Source: a virus
IMG/VR virus record: IMGVR_UViG_3300047552_000910
Location: 34,930 to 98,929 of that record
Reading direction: 5' to 3' (one strand)
DNA length: 64,000 nucleotides
Of this stretch, positions 17,335 to 25,202 are shown piece after piece (positions within the stretch are counted from its first letter, which is position 1; the number at the start of each line of letters is the position of its first letter). A program made the position numbers and the translations under genes. Below the pieces are notes generated by a model that saw only the letters and a list, made by a program, of their open reading frames with translations, searched no databases and was not told where the DNA came from.

Positions 17335-18182
17335 TAATTTTTCCCTAAGTAGCTGTTAAGTTCTAGATTTAACGTTTGGAGCTTATCTAACATCGTTTTA
17401 TCTGTAATTTGCGGAGTTTTAATTTTTACAACACACACCATTCTACCTATTTGATTATTGTGTGGGTTTTTAAACCCGTAGTTTGGCACTGCTAATTTTG
17501 TGCCTGTTTCCGCACCAGGGTGGACTTTTAACAAAATAGTTTTATTGGTTATAGTTTTAATTTCTTTACTAGTGCCGATAATTGCTTCTATTGGATTAAT
17601 CGTTACTTCGGTGTATATGTCGTCATCGTGCCGAGCAAAATTTGTGTCAGGCAATACCAGAATTGTTAAATTAAGATTTCCTCTGGGGATATTTGGTATA
17701 GTGTCGTCACCAAGTCCATTGTATCTAACTGTTTCGCCGTGCGAAACTCCAGGAGGGATAGTAACATTGACAGTATGCTGTTTATTAAACAGTTGGAATG
17801 TTGCTTCTATTTCTTTTCCTAAATAAGAGTCGAGTAATGATATTTGGCACCTAATATTCACATCCCTATTACGTGGTGCTCGATTATTCTGCCGGCGAAT
17901 ATTTCCGAAGATATCGCCAAACGGGTTGTGGCCGTTAAATAAATCTTCGAAATTAATATTAGAAGTATTAAATTGTGAATAACCGCCAGCCCGCATTGCA
18001 TCATATTGCGCTCGCTTATTAGAATCACTAAGTGTTTCGTAAGCATGGTTAACACTTTTAAATGTTGCTTCGTCGCCGCCCCTGTCAGGATGATGTTTCA
18101 TTGCTGCGGACTTAAATGCTTTTTTAATTTCTTCTTGCGAAGCAGACGGTTGTACGCCTAATGTTTCGTAAAAATTATCCAT
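17334..18182 (-). CDS. DnaJ-like co-chaperone without zinc finger (CbpA type)
   Basis: 282 aa. A J-domain at 1-68 carries the HPD tripeptide (KHHPDRGG). A Gly/Phe/Asn-rich linker (NINFEDLFNGHNPFGDIFGN) and two C-terminal beta domains (IPPGVSHGETVRYNGLGDD) follow. The cysteine-rich zinc-binding domain of DnaJ is absent, so the layout is that of CbpA. It should stimulate host DnaK. I chose the ATG at 18182, where the J-domain starts. The promoter is at 18235-18263, and clpA follows directly. A DnaJ-ClpA pair suggests coordinated unfolding or degradation. Confidence 0.92.
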   Translation of the reverse strand: MDNFYETLGVQPSASQEEIKKAFKSAAMKHHPDRGGDEATFKSVNHAYETLSDSNKRAQYDAMRAGGYSQFNTSNINFEDLFNGHNPFGDIFGNIRRQNNRAPRNRDVNIRCQISLLDSYLGKEIEATFQLFNKQHTVNVTIPPGVSHGETVRYNGLGDDTIPNIPRGNLNLTILVLPDTNFARHDDDIYTEVTINPIEAIIGTSKEIKTITNKTILLKVHPGAETGTKLAVPNYGFKNPHNNQIGRMVCVVKIKTPQITDKTMLDKLQTLNLELNSYLGKN

Positions 18183-18234
18183 ATTTGTAAACCGTAGATT
18201 TTGAAAATGCAAAGTATGTTAAGTATATAAACAT

Positions 18235-18263
18235 ATGATATAACATACAAAGAAAAAAGTCAA
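18235..18263 (-). promoter_or_regulatory. sigma70-type promoter before dnaJ-clpA
   Basis: TTGACT, 17-bp spacer, TATCAT on the minus strand. It lies just after the stop of the lipoprotein gene at 18272 and separates the late lysis cassette from the chaperone operon. Confidence 0.65.
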
Positions 18264-18271
18264 GAGTAGTA

Positions 18272-18499
18272 TTACTTGCCCGATACTGGGGTGCCTTCGT
18301 GTTTTTGGTGCAGTTTTATTGTTTTACACTGTTCAACTAATTGACCTTGTTTATTTTTTACTGTTTCACAAACTTGTTTTGTGGAAGATGCATTAGTTGG
18401 AGATTGTTTAGTATTAGTTGGCGGAGTGTTGCCAGTATCTTCTACACAGCCCGTCAAAAGCAGCATAGTTATTAATAGAATTTTCAAAGTTGAAGCCAC
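18272..18499 (-). CDS. small lipoprotein at the end of the lysis cassette
   Basis: 75 aa. It starts at GTG with GGAGG ten bases upstream. A short signal sequence (TLKILLITMLLLTGC) ends in a lipobox with Cys18 as the lipidation site. The mature part is Thr/Asn/Ser-rich and holds two further Cys (CETVKNKQGQLVEQCK). It may be an accessory lysis lipoprotein or a superinfection factor; position alone does not decide. Confidence 0.65.
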   Translation of the reverse strand: MASTLKILLITMLLLTGCVEDTGNTPPTNTKQSPTNASSTKQVCETVKNKQGQLVEQCKTIKLHQKHEGTPVSGK

Positions 18500-18504
18500 T
18501 GATA

Positions 18505-18918
18505 TTAATCCTCCTGCGTCGGTTCGTATTTTACATGTTTTCGTGGAGAGTCGCGTTGCTCGTCGTGATATGCTCTATAATCCGCGTCTTCGTCATCTTT
18601 ATCTTTACTTAATGCTTTACCAATGAGGGCATTAGCAACCCATGCCCCCATGTAGCCAATAAAATACCATTCTGATAAGTTATCAGATATTATCAAATAT
18701 ACAAAACCCCAGGTACTAACAATCCATGCTCCGAACCTAGAAATTTTTCTTTCGTTTAATTTACCGTTAACTGCTATTAAATCTATTACTTCTATATCGT
18801 TTTTATTGTTTCTGTTTTGTGCCCATAAAAAAATGATTGTTCCTAGGACAAAAAAACCTAAAATAATATACATTATATCATTTGAGGTTAATAGTCCGTT
18901 GACGATTTTATCGAACAT
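18505..18918 (-). CDS. holin-like inner membrane protein
   Basis: 137 aa. Three hydrophobic segments are visible (about 15-33, 62-80 and 84-101), with a charged tail (SKDKDDEDADYR). The middle part (GAWIVSTWGFVYLIISD) resembles small phage membrane proteins often labelled holin. It is co-translated with the o-spanin gene (TAATG) in a cassette with the endolysin. It probably makes the membrane lesion that starts lysis, but this rests on topology and context. Confidence 0.6.
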   Translation of the reverse strand: MFDKIVNGLLTSNDIMYIILGFFVLGTIIFLWAQNRNNKNDIEVIDLIAVNGKLNERKISRFGAWIVSTWGFVYLIISDNLSEWYFIGYMGAWVANALIGKALSKDKDDEDADYRAYHDEQRDSPRKHVKYEPTQED

Positions 18919-19181
18919 TATTTAACAGAATCGAATATTTTCTTTTGTTCTTTATGCCAGGCAATCCAAGCATCGACTTTTAAACTGCATTCATAGTATT
19001 TAGAATAGTTTATAGTAACTACATCTAATACTTCACTTAACTTTGTTGTTTTATTATCAGTTAATACCAATTCTCCGCACGGAGCAGTTAAACTAGGCGG
19101 AATATCTGGAAAATTTCTATTAACAGGGGCAGTTAGGCACCCACTTAATAGCATACACGGTAAAATGATTAAATATTTCAT
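18918..19181 (-). CDS. outer-membrane spanin subunit (Rz1-like lipoprotein)
   Basis: 87 aa. Signal sequence and lipobox MKYLIILPCMLLSGC, with Cys15 as the lipidated residue, then a proline-rich stretch (PVNRNFPDIPPSLTAPCGEL) and a helical C-terminus (NYSKYYECSLKVDAWIAWHK). Proline-rich lipoproteins next to an inner-membrane coiled-coil protein are the o-spanin and i-spanin that fuse the two membranes in the last step of lysis. It overlaps the i-spanin stop by 4 bp. Confidence 0.75.
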   Translation of the reverse strand: MKYLIILPCMLLSGCLTAPVNRNFPDIPPSLTAPCGELVLTDNKTTKLSEVLDVVTINYSKYYECSLKVDAWIAWHKEQKKIFDSVK

Positions 19182-19612
19182 TTCTTTTTTGGTTTTTTTG
19201 CCGAAGAATTAAGAATATCAACTACTTCGGGTGAAATTGTACATTTAGCATCTATTTTTGAAGAAACGTTTCGTATTTGTGCCTGGAGAGACTGCCGCAT
19301 TTCTGTAACAGACTGTAAAGCAGCCATAAATTCATGATCTATCCTAGAATTAGCCTCCTCGGCTTGTTTTTCCGATATTGCAATCTTTAATTCTAATTCT
19401 GCAATCGCTGCTTTATATTCAGCGTCTTTTGCAATGCCGCCTTCGTACCACACGCTAATAACAGTCAGTAAAATTCCTAAGAGTTGAATTGGTAAGTTAT
19501 ACGTCGAAATAAAAGGTACAAATGTTAGTACAATGCTAGCAATTATCAGCAAAATGCCAATAATTAACATTATATGAACTACAAAAGCAGGTAAAAAGTT
19601 TAAAATCCACAT
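19178..19612 (-). CDS. inner-membrane spanin subunit (Rz-like)
   Basis: 144 aa from the ATG at 19612, one base after the endolysin stop (TAAAATG). Two N-terminal hydrophobic segments are followed by a charged periplasmic coiled coil (EYKAAIAELELKIAISEKQA) and a C-terminal CTISPEVVDILN. The order endolysin, i-spanin, o-spanin is typical. A longer reading with 22 more residues would start inside the endolysin gene and is less likely. Confidence 0.7.
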   Translation of the reverse strand: MWILNFLPAFVVHIMLIIGILLIIASIVLTFVPFISTYNLPIQLLGILLTVISVWYEGGIAKDAEYKAAIAELELKIAISEKQAEEANSRIDHEFMAALQSVTEMRQSLQAQIRNVSSKIDAKCTISPEVVDILNSSAKKPKKK

Positions 19613-19613
19613 T

Positions 19614-20243
19614 TTAAGCAAGTATTTGTTTAATTTTTTGATACAATTCCAATCTAGAATTGAGTCCAATTGTGCCACCGTTAATTTTCTTTGTTAACCC
19701 GAGCATATCTCCCTTGTCAGCTAATGGATTTAAGTTATTTTCCTCCCAAAACCAAGCTGCTGCTTGTATTGCTCCTTCGTATGTGCCTAAATAAGCAGGT
19801 ATTTCTTCTAATGGAGTATCGATTGATTGTGCAAACGCTTTATAATTATTTTTGCCTGTTATTTGTAAAATACCTCGCCCACGATATCGATATCCATCTC
19901 CGGATGCTTCATCACCATTACCCATTCTATTACTGTATACTTTATTAGCAATTTTTTCTGGTTTATGAGCATATCGATTTGCGTCTGCTAATGTAGGAAA
20001 ATACTTAGGGAATACTTTTCTTAACGTTTCTGCCCGATAATTTAAATTTTCTGATAATACTGTGAAATTTATGCTTTCATGCGCAGTTTGCGCTAAAAAT
20101 GCTGAGACCCGTGGTTTAGTATTGATCTCATAATCAGGTAATATTTTGATTAGCGCAATATACCATTTATCTACATTATTATTACCCGCTAAAATTTTTG
20201 ATAAATCAGCAATGCTAAAATCGAAGTCAAATTCCGTAGTCAT
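19614..20243 (-). CDS. GH19 (chitinase-like) endolysin
   Basis: 209 aa. A glycoside hydrolase family 19 domain fills the protein: FLAQTAHESINF (49-60) holds the catalytic Glu (E56), and YRGRGILQITGKNNY (about 119-133) is the substrate-cleft motif. It cleaves the glycan chain of peptidoglycan. No signal peptide is present, so export should depend on a holin. The ATG overlaps the stop of the upstream gene (ATGA), and the spanin genes follow. Confidence 0.92.
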   Translation of the reverse strand: MTTEFDFDFSIADLSKILAGNNNVDKWYIALIKILPDYEINTKPRVSAFLAQTAHESINFTVLSENLNYRAETLRKVFPKYFPTLADANRYAHKPEKIANKVYSNRMGNGDEASGDGYRYRGRGILQITGKNNYKAFAQSIDTPLEEIPAYLGTYEGAIQAAAWFWEENNLNPLADKGDMLGLTKKINGGTIGLNSRLELYQKIKQILA

Positions 20244-20974
20244 ACTTTCTCCAATGCTACTGCATAATTATTTGTTTCAAAGATGTATGTATTATTAATT
20301 TTATTAATATTATACGGACCAATATATTTGGTTAGATATAGTACATCAGCTATATCTTTATGTTCTAACATAATAGGTCCTTTAATTTTACTGTATACTT
20401 CTTTTGATGTGCCGCTTGTAATTATATTAAACATTATTGGTGATTTATTACCGTTTCTAAATATAATAGACTCGTCTAATAGTGTAATATCATCGACAAA
20501 GCTATTATCAAAGAAATTAATAAAATTTTCTAATACATTACGATTAGTAGCATCTTCATATTGGTTTTTATCTAAAGGAACTACTTTTATTAAATTTTCC
20601 TTAGTGGCTGCATGGCTTTTAAAATTTTTGAAGTATCTAAACCGCATATCTTCGATACCTGTTAGTTGTTCAATACCTTTTAGTAGTTTTAAGATATAAT
20701 CAACTGCATGACGATTTCGTTCAAGCTCGACAAATACAATATAATCACCGTCATCTGTTTCCCCGGCACTAACATCGGCATCCAATACAAAATCATACCC
20801 CATTTCTATAAAGTTTTCTAGATCCTTAGCAGGATCTTCGTATTGAACTATAAAGTTCAGCACCATAATATCTTCATCATCGCCAATTTTGCTCTTATAA
20901 GCATCTATGCCAAAAACTTTTTTGACTAAATTATTAAGATCGTTTGCTCGTAAGTTTTCTACAATTTTTGTCAT
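20240..20974 (-). CDS. conserved T4-like phage protein of unknown function
   Basis: 244 aa. An N-terminal domain (VVKKVFGIDAYKSKIGDDED...FVLDADVSAGETDDGDYIVF) and a C-terminal beta-rich region. The pattern recalls a conserved protein of marine T4-like phages that I believe is virion-linked, but I cannot assign a role. Its ATG directly follows the TAA of the upstream gene, and the endolysin overlaps its end, so it is part of the late lysis operon. Confidence 0.65.
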   Translation of the reverse strand: MTKIVENLRANDLNNLVKKVFGIDAYKSKIGDDEDIMVLNFIVQYEDPAKDLENFIEMGYDFVLDADVSAGETDDGDYIVFVELERNRHAVDYILKLLKGIEQLTGIEDMRFRYFKNFKSHAATKENLIKVVPLDKNQYEDATNRNVLENFINFFDNSFVDDITLLDESIIFRNGNKSPIMFNIITSGTSKEVYSKIKGPIMLEHKDIADVLYLTKYIGPYNINKINNTYIFETNNYAVALEKV

Positions 20975-21562
20975 TTACATCATTCCTGGAACTGGTGTGG
21001 GCGGCATGCCTCCTGCAACGGGCGCGCCGGTTGGAGAAGGTGGCATTCCTGGTACAGGCGGCGTGGGTGGTACTGGTGCATTTCCAGGAGCCGCGATATT
21101 ATCAACAGGTGTACCCAACGATTCTTCGTTGTCATTGCGTAATTTGTCCATATAGCCTTTATACATATCAAATGCCAACTTTTTAGGCATCATAATATTA
21201 ACAAGCCAAATTGGCTTACGTTCTAATTTTCCTTTTTTAGTTCCTGGCCTAAAATCGTTTTCGGTTTTAATCGGAACTGGTTCTATCAGGTGTGATTGTT
21301 CGTACTTAACCTTGCAGCCGATATCTAGTAACCGTTCGGCACCTGTAGGGTCAGGCATTTTTAATTTTGGCCACATAAATGCTACAGATATCCAATGTCT
21401 GTCTACTTGCGGACCATATGCCAATTCACCGTCTTCCCAGTTATCATAAGCATAAATATCCATTTCATCTAATACTCGTTCGAAGTCTTTTAAAACAGCG
21501 AGATTAGAGTTGTTTTCGTATAAATCTTGTATATTTTCAATTACATCTAGAATGTCGTGCAT
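20975..21562 (-). CDS. conserved hypothetical protein with Pro/Gly-rich tail
   Basis: 195 aa. A globular domain (1-150, with YAYDNWEDGELAYGPQVDRH and KPIWLVNIMMPKKLAFDMYK) is followed by a Pro/Gly/Ala-rich tail (VPPTPPVPGMPPSP). It is the first gene after the late promoter motif at 21586-21599, which marks it as late and probably structural. No family name can be given. Confidence 0.65.
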   Translation of the reverse strand: MHDILDVIENIQDLYENNSNLAVLKDFERVLDEMDIYAYDNWEDGELAYGPQVDRHWISVAFMWPKLKMPDPTGAERLLDIGCKVKYEQSHLIEPVPIKTENDFRPGTKKGKLERKPIWLVNIMMPKKLAFDMYKGYMDKLRNDNEESLGTPVDNIAAPGNAPVPPTPPVPGMPPSPTGAPVAGGMPPTPVPGMM

Positions 21563-21585
21563 AATTAATCCTGTTGAGCATTATG

Positions 21586-21599
21586 AGTATTTACCTGTT
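21586..21599 (-). promoter_or_regulatory. late promoter motif AACAGGTAAATACT
   Basis: Identical over 14 bases to the motif at 14390-14403. It stands 24 bases before the ATG at 21562, directly after the clamp-loader terminator, and should drive the lysis operon. Confidence 0.7.
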
Positions 21600-21618
21600 T
21601 CGACACGCTAGTCGTGGA

Positions 21619-21646
21619 AAAAGGTGAATGTATGCATTCACCTTTT
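21619..21646 (-). terminator. rho-independent terminator of the clamp loader gene
   Basis: 12-bp perfect stem (21619-21630 with 21635-21646), 4-base loop, followed on the minus strand by TTTTT. It lies seven bases after the stop of the gene at 21653. Confidence 0.9.
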
Positions 21647-21652
21647 AATTTG

Positions 21653-22576
21653 CTAGTTCAAGTAACTTAATTTTATCAAGCAAGCTGCCATATTTATTTC
21701 AGAATCTGCACAAATAACATGATCCACTAATGCTTGTTTAATGATAAGGGTTGCTTTATTTTGTTTCTCTTCGTCTCCAAATAAGGAAATATTATTGTAG
21801 AGCCATACATAGATATCTTGCATTTCTTCCGGGCGAGCAGTCCCGCAAATTAGTTTTCTTGCTTCGGTAATCTTGCCTGCCTTAAATAATTCAACCATTT
21901 TAATCTTATAATCGGCCGTAGTATTATCCGATGATTCTGGAACCATCAGTTTCTTATTAACGCTATTCAATTGTACATTATTAATACATTTGCGTAAATC
22001 TGGGTAAGTACCTTTAACAAAAGTATCGAGTGTATCTAAATCAAATTCGATATCTTCAGAAATCAATATCTGTGCTGTTCGTGCAGTAAATTCATTTAAA
22101 TCTAATTTTTCTATATGAAACCCTTGACAACGAGAATGTATAGCAGGAATAACCCTATTAGGATAATTTGCTGTGAATATGAATCTAGTAGTAGCGTGAT
22201 GCGCTTCCATAACTCCGCGCAGTGCCGCCTGAGCCGCAGTTGATAAAAAATCGCATTCGTCCAAAAAGATTACATTAAAATCACCAAACGGTATCAGTTG
22301 TGCAAAATTTACAATTTTATTACGGACATCATCAACCGAATTAGTTCTACTAGCATTTATTGCTAATACATCTAGGTTATTAATTTGTAATTCGTTAATT
22401 AATATTTGGGCAAGACAAGATTTTCCTGTTCCTTGAACACCCGAAAAAATACAATTCGGAATTGACTGTTGTGTAATCCATTCCATTATTTGAGCTTTTT
22501 GTTGTTCATCTTTAAAAACATACTCGTCGATTGTTTTGGGTCTGTATTTTTCAACCCAAAGATCTTTAATTGCCAT
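21653..22576 (-). CDS. 44: clamp loader subunit (T4 gp44-like AAA+ ATPase)
   Basis: 307 aa (T4 gp44 319). It begins LWVEKYRPKTIDEYV, typical of RFC/gp44 proteins. Walker A is FSGVQGTGKSCLAQ (about 43-56), Walker B is VIFLDECDFL with DECD in place of DEAD, and sensor 1 and the SRC motif follow (FIFTANYPNRVIPAIHSRCQ). It loads the gp45 ring onto primer-template in an ATP-driven complex with gp62, which is not visible here. The gene is alone between two terminators. Confidence 0.93.
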   Translation of the reverse strand: MAIKDLWVEKYRPKTIDEYVFKDEQQKAQIMEWITQQSIPNCIFSGVQGTGKSCLAQILINELQINNLDVLAINASRTNSVDDVRNKIVNFAQLIPFGDFNVIFLDECDFLSTAAQAALRGVMEAHHATTRFIFTANYPNRVIPAIHSRCQGFHIEKLDLNEFTARTAQILISEDIEFDLDTLDTFVKGTYPDLRKCINNVQLNSVNKKLMVPESSDNTTADYKIKMVELFKAGKITEARKLICGTARPEEMQDIYVWLYNNISLFGDEEKQNKATLIIKQALVDHVICADSEINMAACLIKLSYLN

Positions 22577-22608
22577 GACGGCTCCTGATAATTGATTTAT
22601 TGTTTAGA

Positions 22609-22642
22609 AAAAGTATTGAGGTCTTAAGACCTCAATACTTTT
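22609..22642 (-). terminator. rho-independent terminator
   Basis: 15-bp perfect stem (22609-22623 with 22628-22642) with a TTAA loop and a T-rich end on the minus strand. The right arm overlaps the stop codon of the small gene at 22641. It closes the operon that starts at 24424 or 27947. Confidence 0.88.
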
Positions 22643-22928
22643 ATAGGCTATTTAATTGTGAAAATAATTCTTTAATTCGGCTAGTGTGTTCGTCAAGTGT
22701 ACCCGAGGAACAAATCGCCCAAGTTGTTGGGACTTTAAAACAGTTCTTAATATTTCGATTTCCTGTAGTAAACACTTGCATTTCTACCGAATAAGTAGAA
22801 GAAATTATTAATTTTCTACAACTTCCAGCCCGTTGGCGTTTCCATTCGTAACTAAGTAATTGGCAGCCAAGCCAACCATGTGATTGATAATAAACATTAT
22901 CGACTACATATAATATACGATTAATCAT
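22641..22928 (-). CDS. small hypothetical protein
   Basis: 95 aa with Trp/Cys/Ser-rich composition (SHGWLGCQLLSYEWKRQRAG). No recognised domain. It sits one base after the collagen-like fibre gene, inside a structural operon, and its stop codon is part of the terminator stem. It may be a fibre chaperone or accessory subunit by position only. Confidence 0.6.
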   Translation of the reverse strand: MINRILYVVDNVYYQSHGWLGCQLLSYEWKRQRAGSCRKLIISSTYSVEMQVFTTGNRNIKNCFKVPTTWAICSSGTLDEHTSRIKELFSQLNSL

Positions 22929-22929
22929 A

Positions 22930-23793
22930 TTAGAACCAACTAGTTACAAACAAGTATAGCACACCACCAATACTTTGTACATACAAGCTCACAGTTTCGT
23001 TAGTTCTTGGGCTAATTGACAAGTTATATCCGTCTGCCCATTTTAACGGTGCCGCGGAATCTACCGTTATGGTATTTGTTCCGTTAGTTGACGAAGTTAA
23101 CAATAATAAGCATTCCCCGTATTGGCTAGCACCTAATGCATTTATTGAAATCGCGCCACCTGTGTATATCACATTGGCTGTATAAACATTGATACCAGTT
23201 AATGCAGGTGTAATTTCAACCCCGCCAACATTGCCAAGGTTAGTCACTAACCGTGTATATTGCGGCCCAACTACTCCTTGAATTCCTTGTAAGCCGATTG
23301 ACCCTTGCGAGCCTAGTACTCCTTGAATTCCTTGCAAGCCAGAGGGCCCAGTTGTGCCGGTGTTGCCGGTTTGCCCAAAGAATCCTTGAAGTCCTTGCAA
23401 GCCCATTGCTGCATATTCTCCAGCAATGCCTTGTGCACCGGCTGGCCCAGTTTCTCCGAAGAATCCTTGAAGTCCTTGCAAGCCTATTGCTGCATATTCT
23501 CCAGCAATGCCTTGAGCACCCATTATGCCTTGCGCACCGTCTGCGCCCATTGCTGCATATTCTCCAGCAATGCCTTGTGCGCCGGCTGGCCCACGTTCAC
23601 CAGGCAAGCCTTGCTGGCCAGTAGCACCTTGCAATCCAGTTTGAAAAAGCTGTAACTCTGAAATTTCAGTTTTAGCTGCGGAAAATGCTGTTTTAATTGA
23701 TTGAAAATTACTTCTAAAACCAGCCGACGAGTTATCTCTGCCTTCTATTGGAAATGCTTCATCTATATCATCATAATTAATTTGGCTTGCCAT
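22930..23793 (-). CDS. collagen-like fibre protein
   Basis: 287 aa. The N-domain (INYDDIDEAFPIEGRDNSSA, then FRSNFQSIKTAF) is a module seen on phage fibre and neck proteins with the form DN.S.GFR.NF..IK. A collagen-like Gly-x-y region follows (about 56-180), with three repeats of GAQGIAGEYAAMGLQGLQGF, then a C-terminal beta domain. Such repeats form triple-helical stalks on virions. The gene precedes the gp31-like co-chaperonin in the leftward late operon. Attachment site on the particle unknown. Confidence 0.8.
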   Translation of the reverse strand: MASQINYDDIDEAFPIEGRDNSSAGFRSNFQSIKTAFSAAKTEISELQLFQTGLQGATGQQGLPGERGPAGAQGIAGEYAAMGADGAQGIMGAQGIAGEYAAIGLQGLQGFFGETGPAGAQGIAGEYAAMGLQGLQGFFGQTGNTGTTGPSGLQGIQGVLGSQGSIGLQGIQGVVGPQYTRLVTNLGNVGGVEITPALTGINVYTANVIYTGGAISINALGASQYGECLLLLTSSTNGTNTITVDSAAPLKWADGYNLSISPRTNETVSLYVQSIGGVLYLFVTSWF

Positions 23794-23801
23794 GGTATTT
23801 C

Positions 23802-24131
23802 CTAAATTCTAATTTGGCTAGGGTGAACTTTCGATGATATTAGGATACTATTTGTATCAACTTTTCTAATAGTAATGTCGTTGTTATTTTCTTCTACCAG
23901 AATGCCTCGTGACCATCTGCCGTGTTCAATTAAAACCCAGTCATTAACCTCTAAATCTTTTTGCGCAGGACCAATTGCCCACACTCGCCCCCATCGAGGA
24001 CGTATTCCTTCAGTTTTCCCGTCATCACTTCTTATAATAATACCAGATGCGGTAATTACTTCCCCGAAGTGCATATCAGCCACCAGAACAGTATCATTCA
24101 GCGGCTTGATTTTTCCTTTTATTGGTAACAT
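23802..24131 (-). CDS. 31: GroES-like co-chaperonin (T4 gp31 functional analogue)
   Basis: 109 aa (T4 gp31 111; GroES 97). A single Cpn10 beta-barrel fits: IKPLNDTVLVADMHFG, a mobile-loop region (EVITASGIIIRSDDGKTEG), then RWGRVWAIGPAQKDLEVNDW and LIEHGRWSRGILVEE. In T4, gp31 replaces GroES on GroEL to fold the major capsid protein. It overlaps the upstream gene by 38 bp, so both are on one transcript from the late promoter at 24411. Confidence 0.85.
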   Translation of the reverse strand: MLPIKGKIKPLNDTVLVADMHFGEVITASGIIIRSDDGKTEGIRPRWGRVWAIGPAQKDLEVNDWVLIEHGRWSRGILVEENNNDITIRKVDTNSILISSKVHPSQIRI

Positions 24132-24393
24132 TTGCTATATTCTCTCGGATAGGTTGGTTTGTAACATTATTAGCAGGTGCGGATGTTCTAACATTTGATT
24201 GGGCAGGAATAACATTCTTATCACGTGTTACTTCTTCTCGCTTTCTAATAATTCTACCACCAGGACCTAGCTCGTCGCCGCGAGCATTAACGCGGGCATT
24301 TCCAATAGCCACTGTCATTTCATTTTGATTTAAAAGCTTATTCATGTCAATCTCTTTGCCTTGCATTGACCTATGAATTGTATGTACTTCCAT
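24094..24393 (-). CDS. conserved small phage protein of unknown function
   Basis: 99 aa. The segment VAIGNARVNARGDELGPGGR and the preceding GKEIDMNKLL recall a short protein common in marine T4-like phages. The C-terminal third is Asn-rich and disordered. GGAG precedes the ATG and the late promoter motif is at 24411-24424. It overlaps the co-chaperonin gene, which suggests a capsid-related role. Confidence 0.65.
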   Translation of the reverse strand: MEVHTIHRSMQGKEIDMNKLLNQNEMTVAIGNARVNARGDELGPGGRIIRKREEVTRDKNVIPAQSNVRTSAPANNVTNQPIRENIANVTNKRKNQAAE

Positions 24394-24410
24394 ATTTTTT
24401 CTCCGTATTT

Positions 24411-24424
24411 GATATTTACCTGTT
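24411..24424 (-). promoter_or_regulatory. late promoter motif AACAGGTAAATATC
   Basis: It differs from the 14-base consensus only in the last two bases. It lies 18 bases before the ATG at 24393, within the 39-base gap after the DnaE-like gene. Confidence 0.65.
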
Positions 24425-24431
24425 AAGGTGC

Positions 24432-24932
24432 TTACCGTAAAAATTCTCTATAATCAAGATTATATTTTAAGCTATTAATTTTGTGAACGCCGATTTTATA
24501 TAAAACAAACGAACTAACGCTACTTCCTCGGCCAACTCCTATAATAATATTTCTTTTATTACAAGAATCTACAAAATACTTTAACCAGCGTAATAAGTCG
24601 ATCATATTTCTTTTTTCGAATTCTACCAACTCTTGATTGGCTCTAATAATTTCATCTGGTGAGGTACATTGTTGTATAACCCATTTTCGTATATTAAATG
24701 ATTTATATTCATCAGGAATAAACCAGTTATCTTGTCTTTCTTTATCAGACGAATATTGTAATATGTTTGTTTCATCGAATATGTCAAATTGAATATTCGA
24801 TACTTGCACCAATCTTTGAATATCTTCCGATGAAACTACTGTCAGTTGATTTAACTCCACATTATTTTGATATAATGCATTAAATATATCCGCCTCTTCG
24901 AAGACAACCGTATTATATTCATTTGTATACAT
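24432..24932 (-). CDS. DnaE/PolC-like polymerase fragment
   Basis: 166 aa. The C-terminal 40 residues (IIGVGRGSSVSSFVLYKIGV, then HKINSLKYNLDYREFLR) match the conserved palm segment of bacterial DNA polymerase III alpha subunits, of the form GxGRGSAAGSLVAYxLGIT..DPL.Y.L.FERFL. The rest is helical and could correspond to the region just upstream. The catalytic Asp motif and the fingers are missing, so it is unlikely to polymerise. It could be a remnant, a binding decoy or a conserved small phage protein with a borrowed domain. Confidence 0.7.
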   Translation of the reverse strand: MYTNEYNTVVFEEADIFNALYQNNVELNQLTVVSSEDIQRLVQVSNIQFDIFDETNILQYSSDKERQDNWFIPDEYKSFNIRKWVIQQCTSPDEIIRANQELVEFEKRNMIDLLRWLKYFVDSCNKRNIIIGVGRGSSVSSFVLYKIGVHKINSLKYNLDYREFLR

Positions 24933-24970
24933 TTATGTATTTTAAATGACTAATGTAAAAATATCAAATA

Positions 24971-25201
24971 TTAAGATATATGAATAAGATTATCGAGATC
25001 TTTGTTACGGCTATCAAATGATTTTTGTAGATCGATTTTACTTCGCTCATTTCGATGTTCCGTGTATGTTTGGAGTAATAATGCTATTTGCGACTTAACT
25101 CCTTGGTTGGTTGCCATAAAATACTTCGATGTGAGATCTGATATCTTAGCTTCCAATTGGGAGTCTTTAAGTTTTTCTAGATTTTCTATTAGAGGATGCA
25201 T
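24971..25201 (-). CDS. small helical protein of unknown function
   Basis: 76 aa, predicted fully helical and charged (LENLEKLKDSQLEAKISDLTSKY pattern; QIALLLQTYTEHRNERSK). Similar short helical proteins occur in T4-like phages, perhaps as virion parts. One base separates it from the stop of the Ig-like protein gene upstream. Function unknown. Confidence 0.6.
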   Translation of the reverse strand: MHPLIENLEKLKDSQLEAKISDLTSKYFMATNQGVKSQIALLLQTYTEHRNERSKIDLQKSFDSRNKDLDNLIHIS

Positions 25202-25202
25202 T

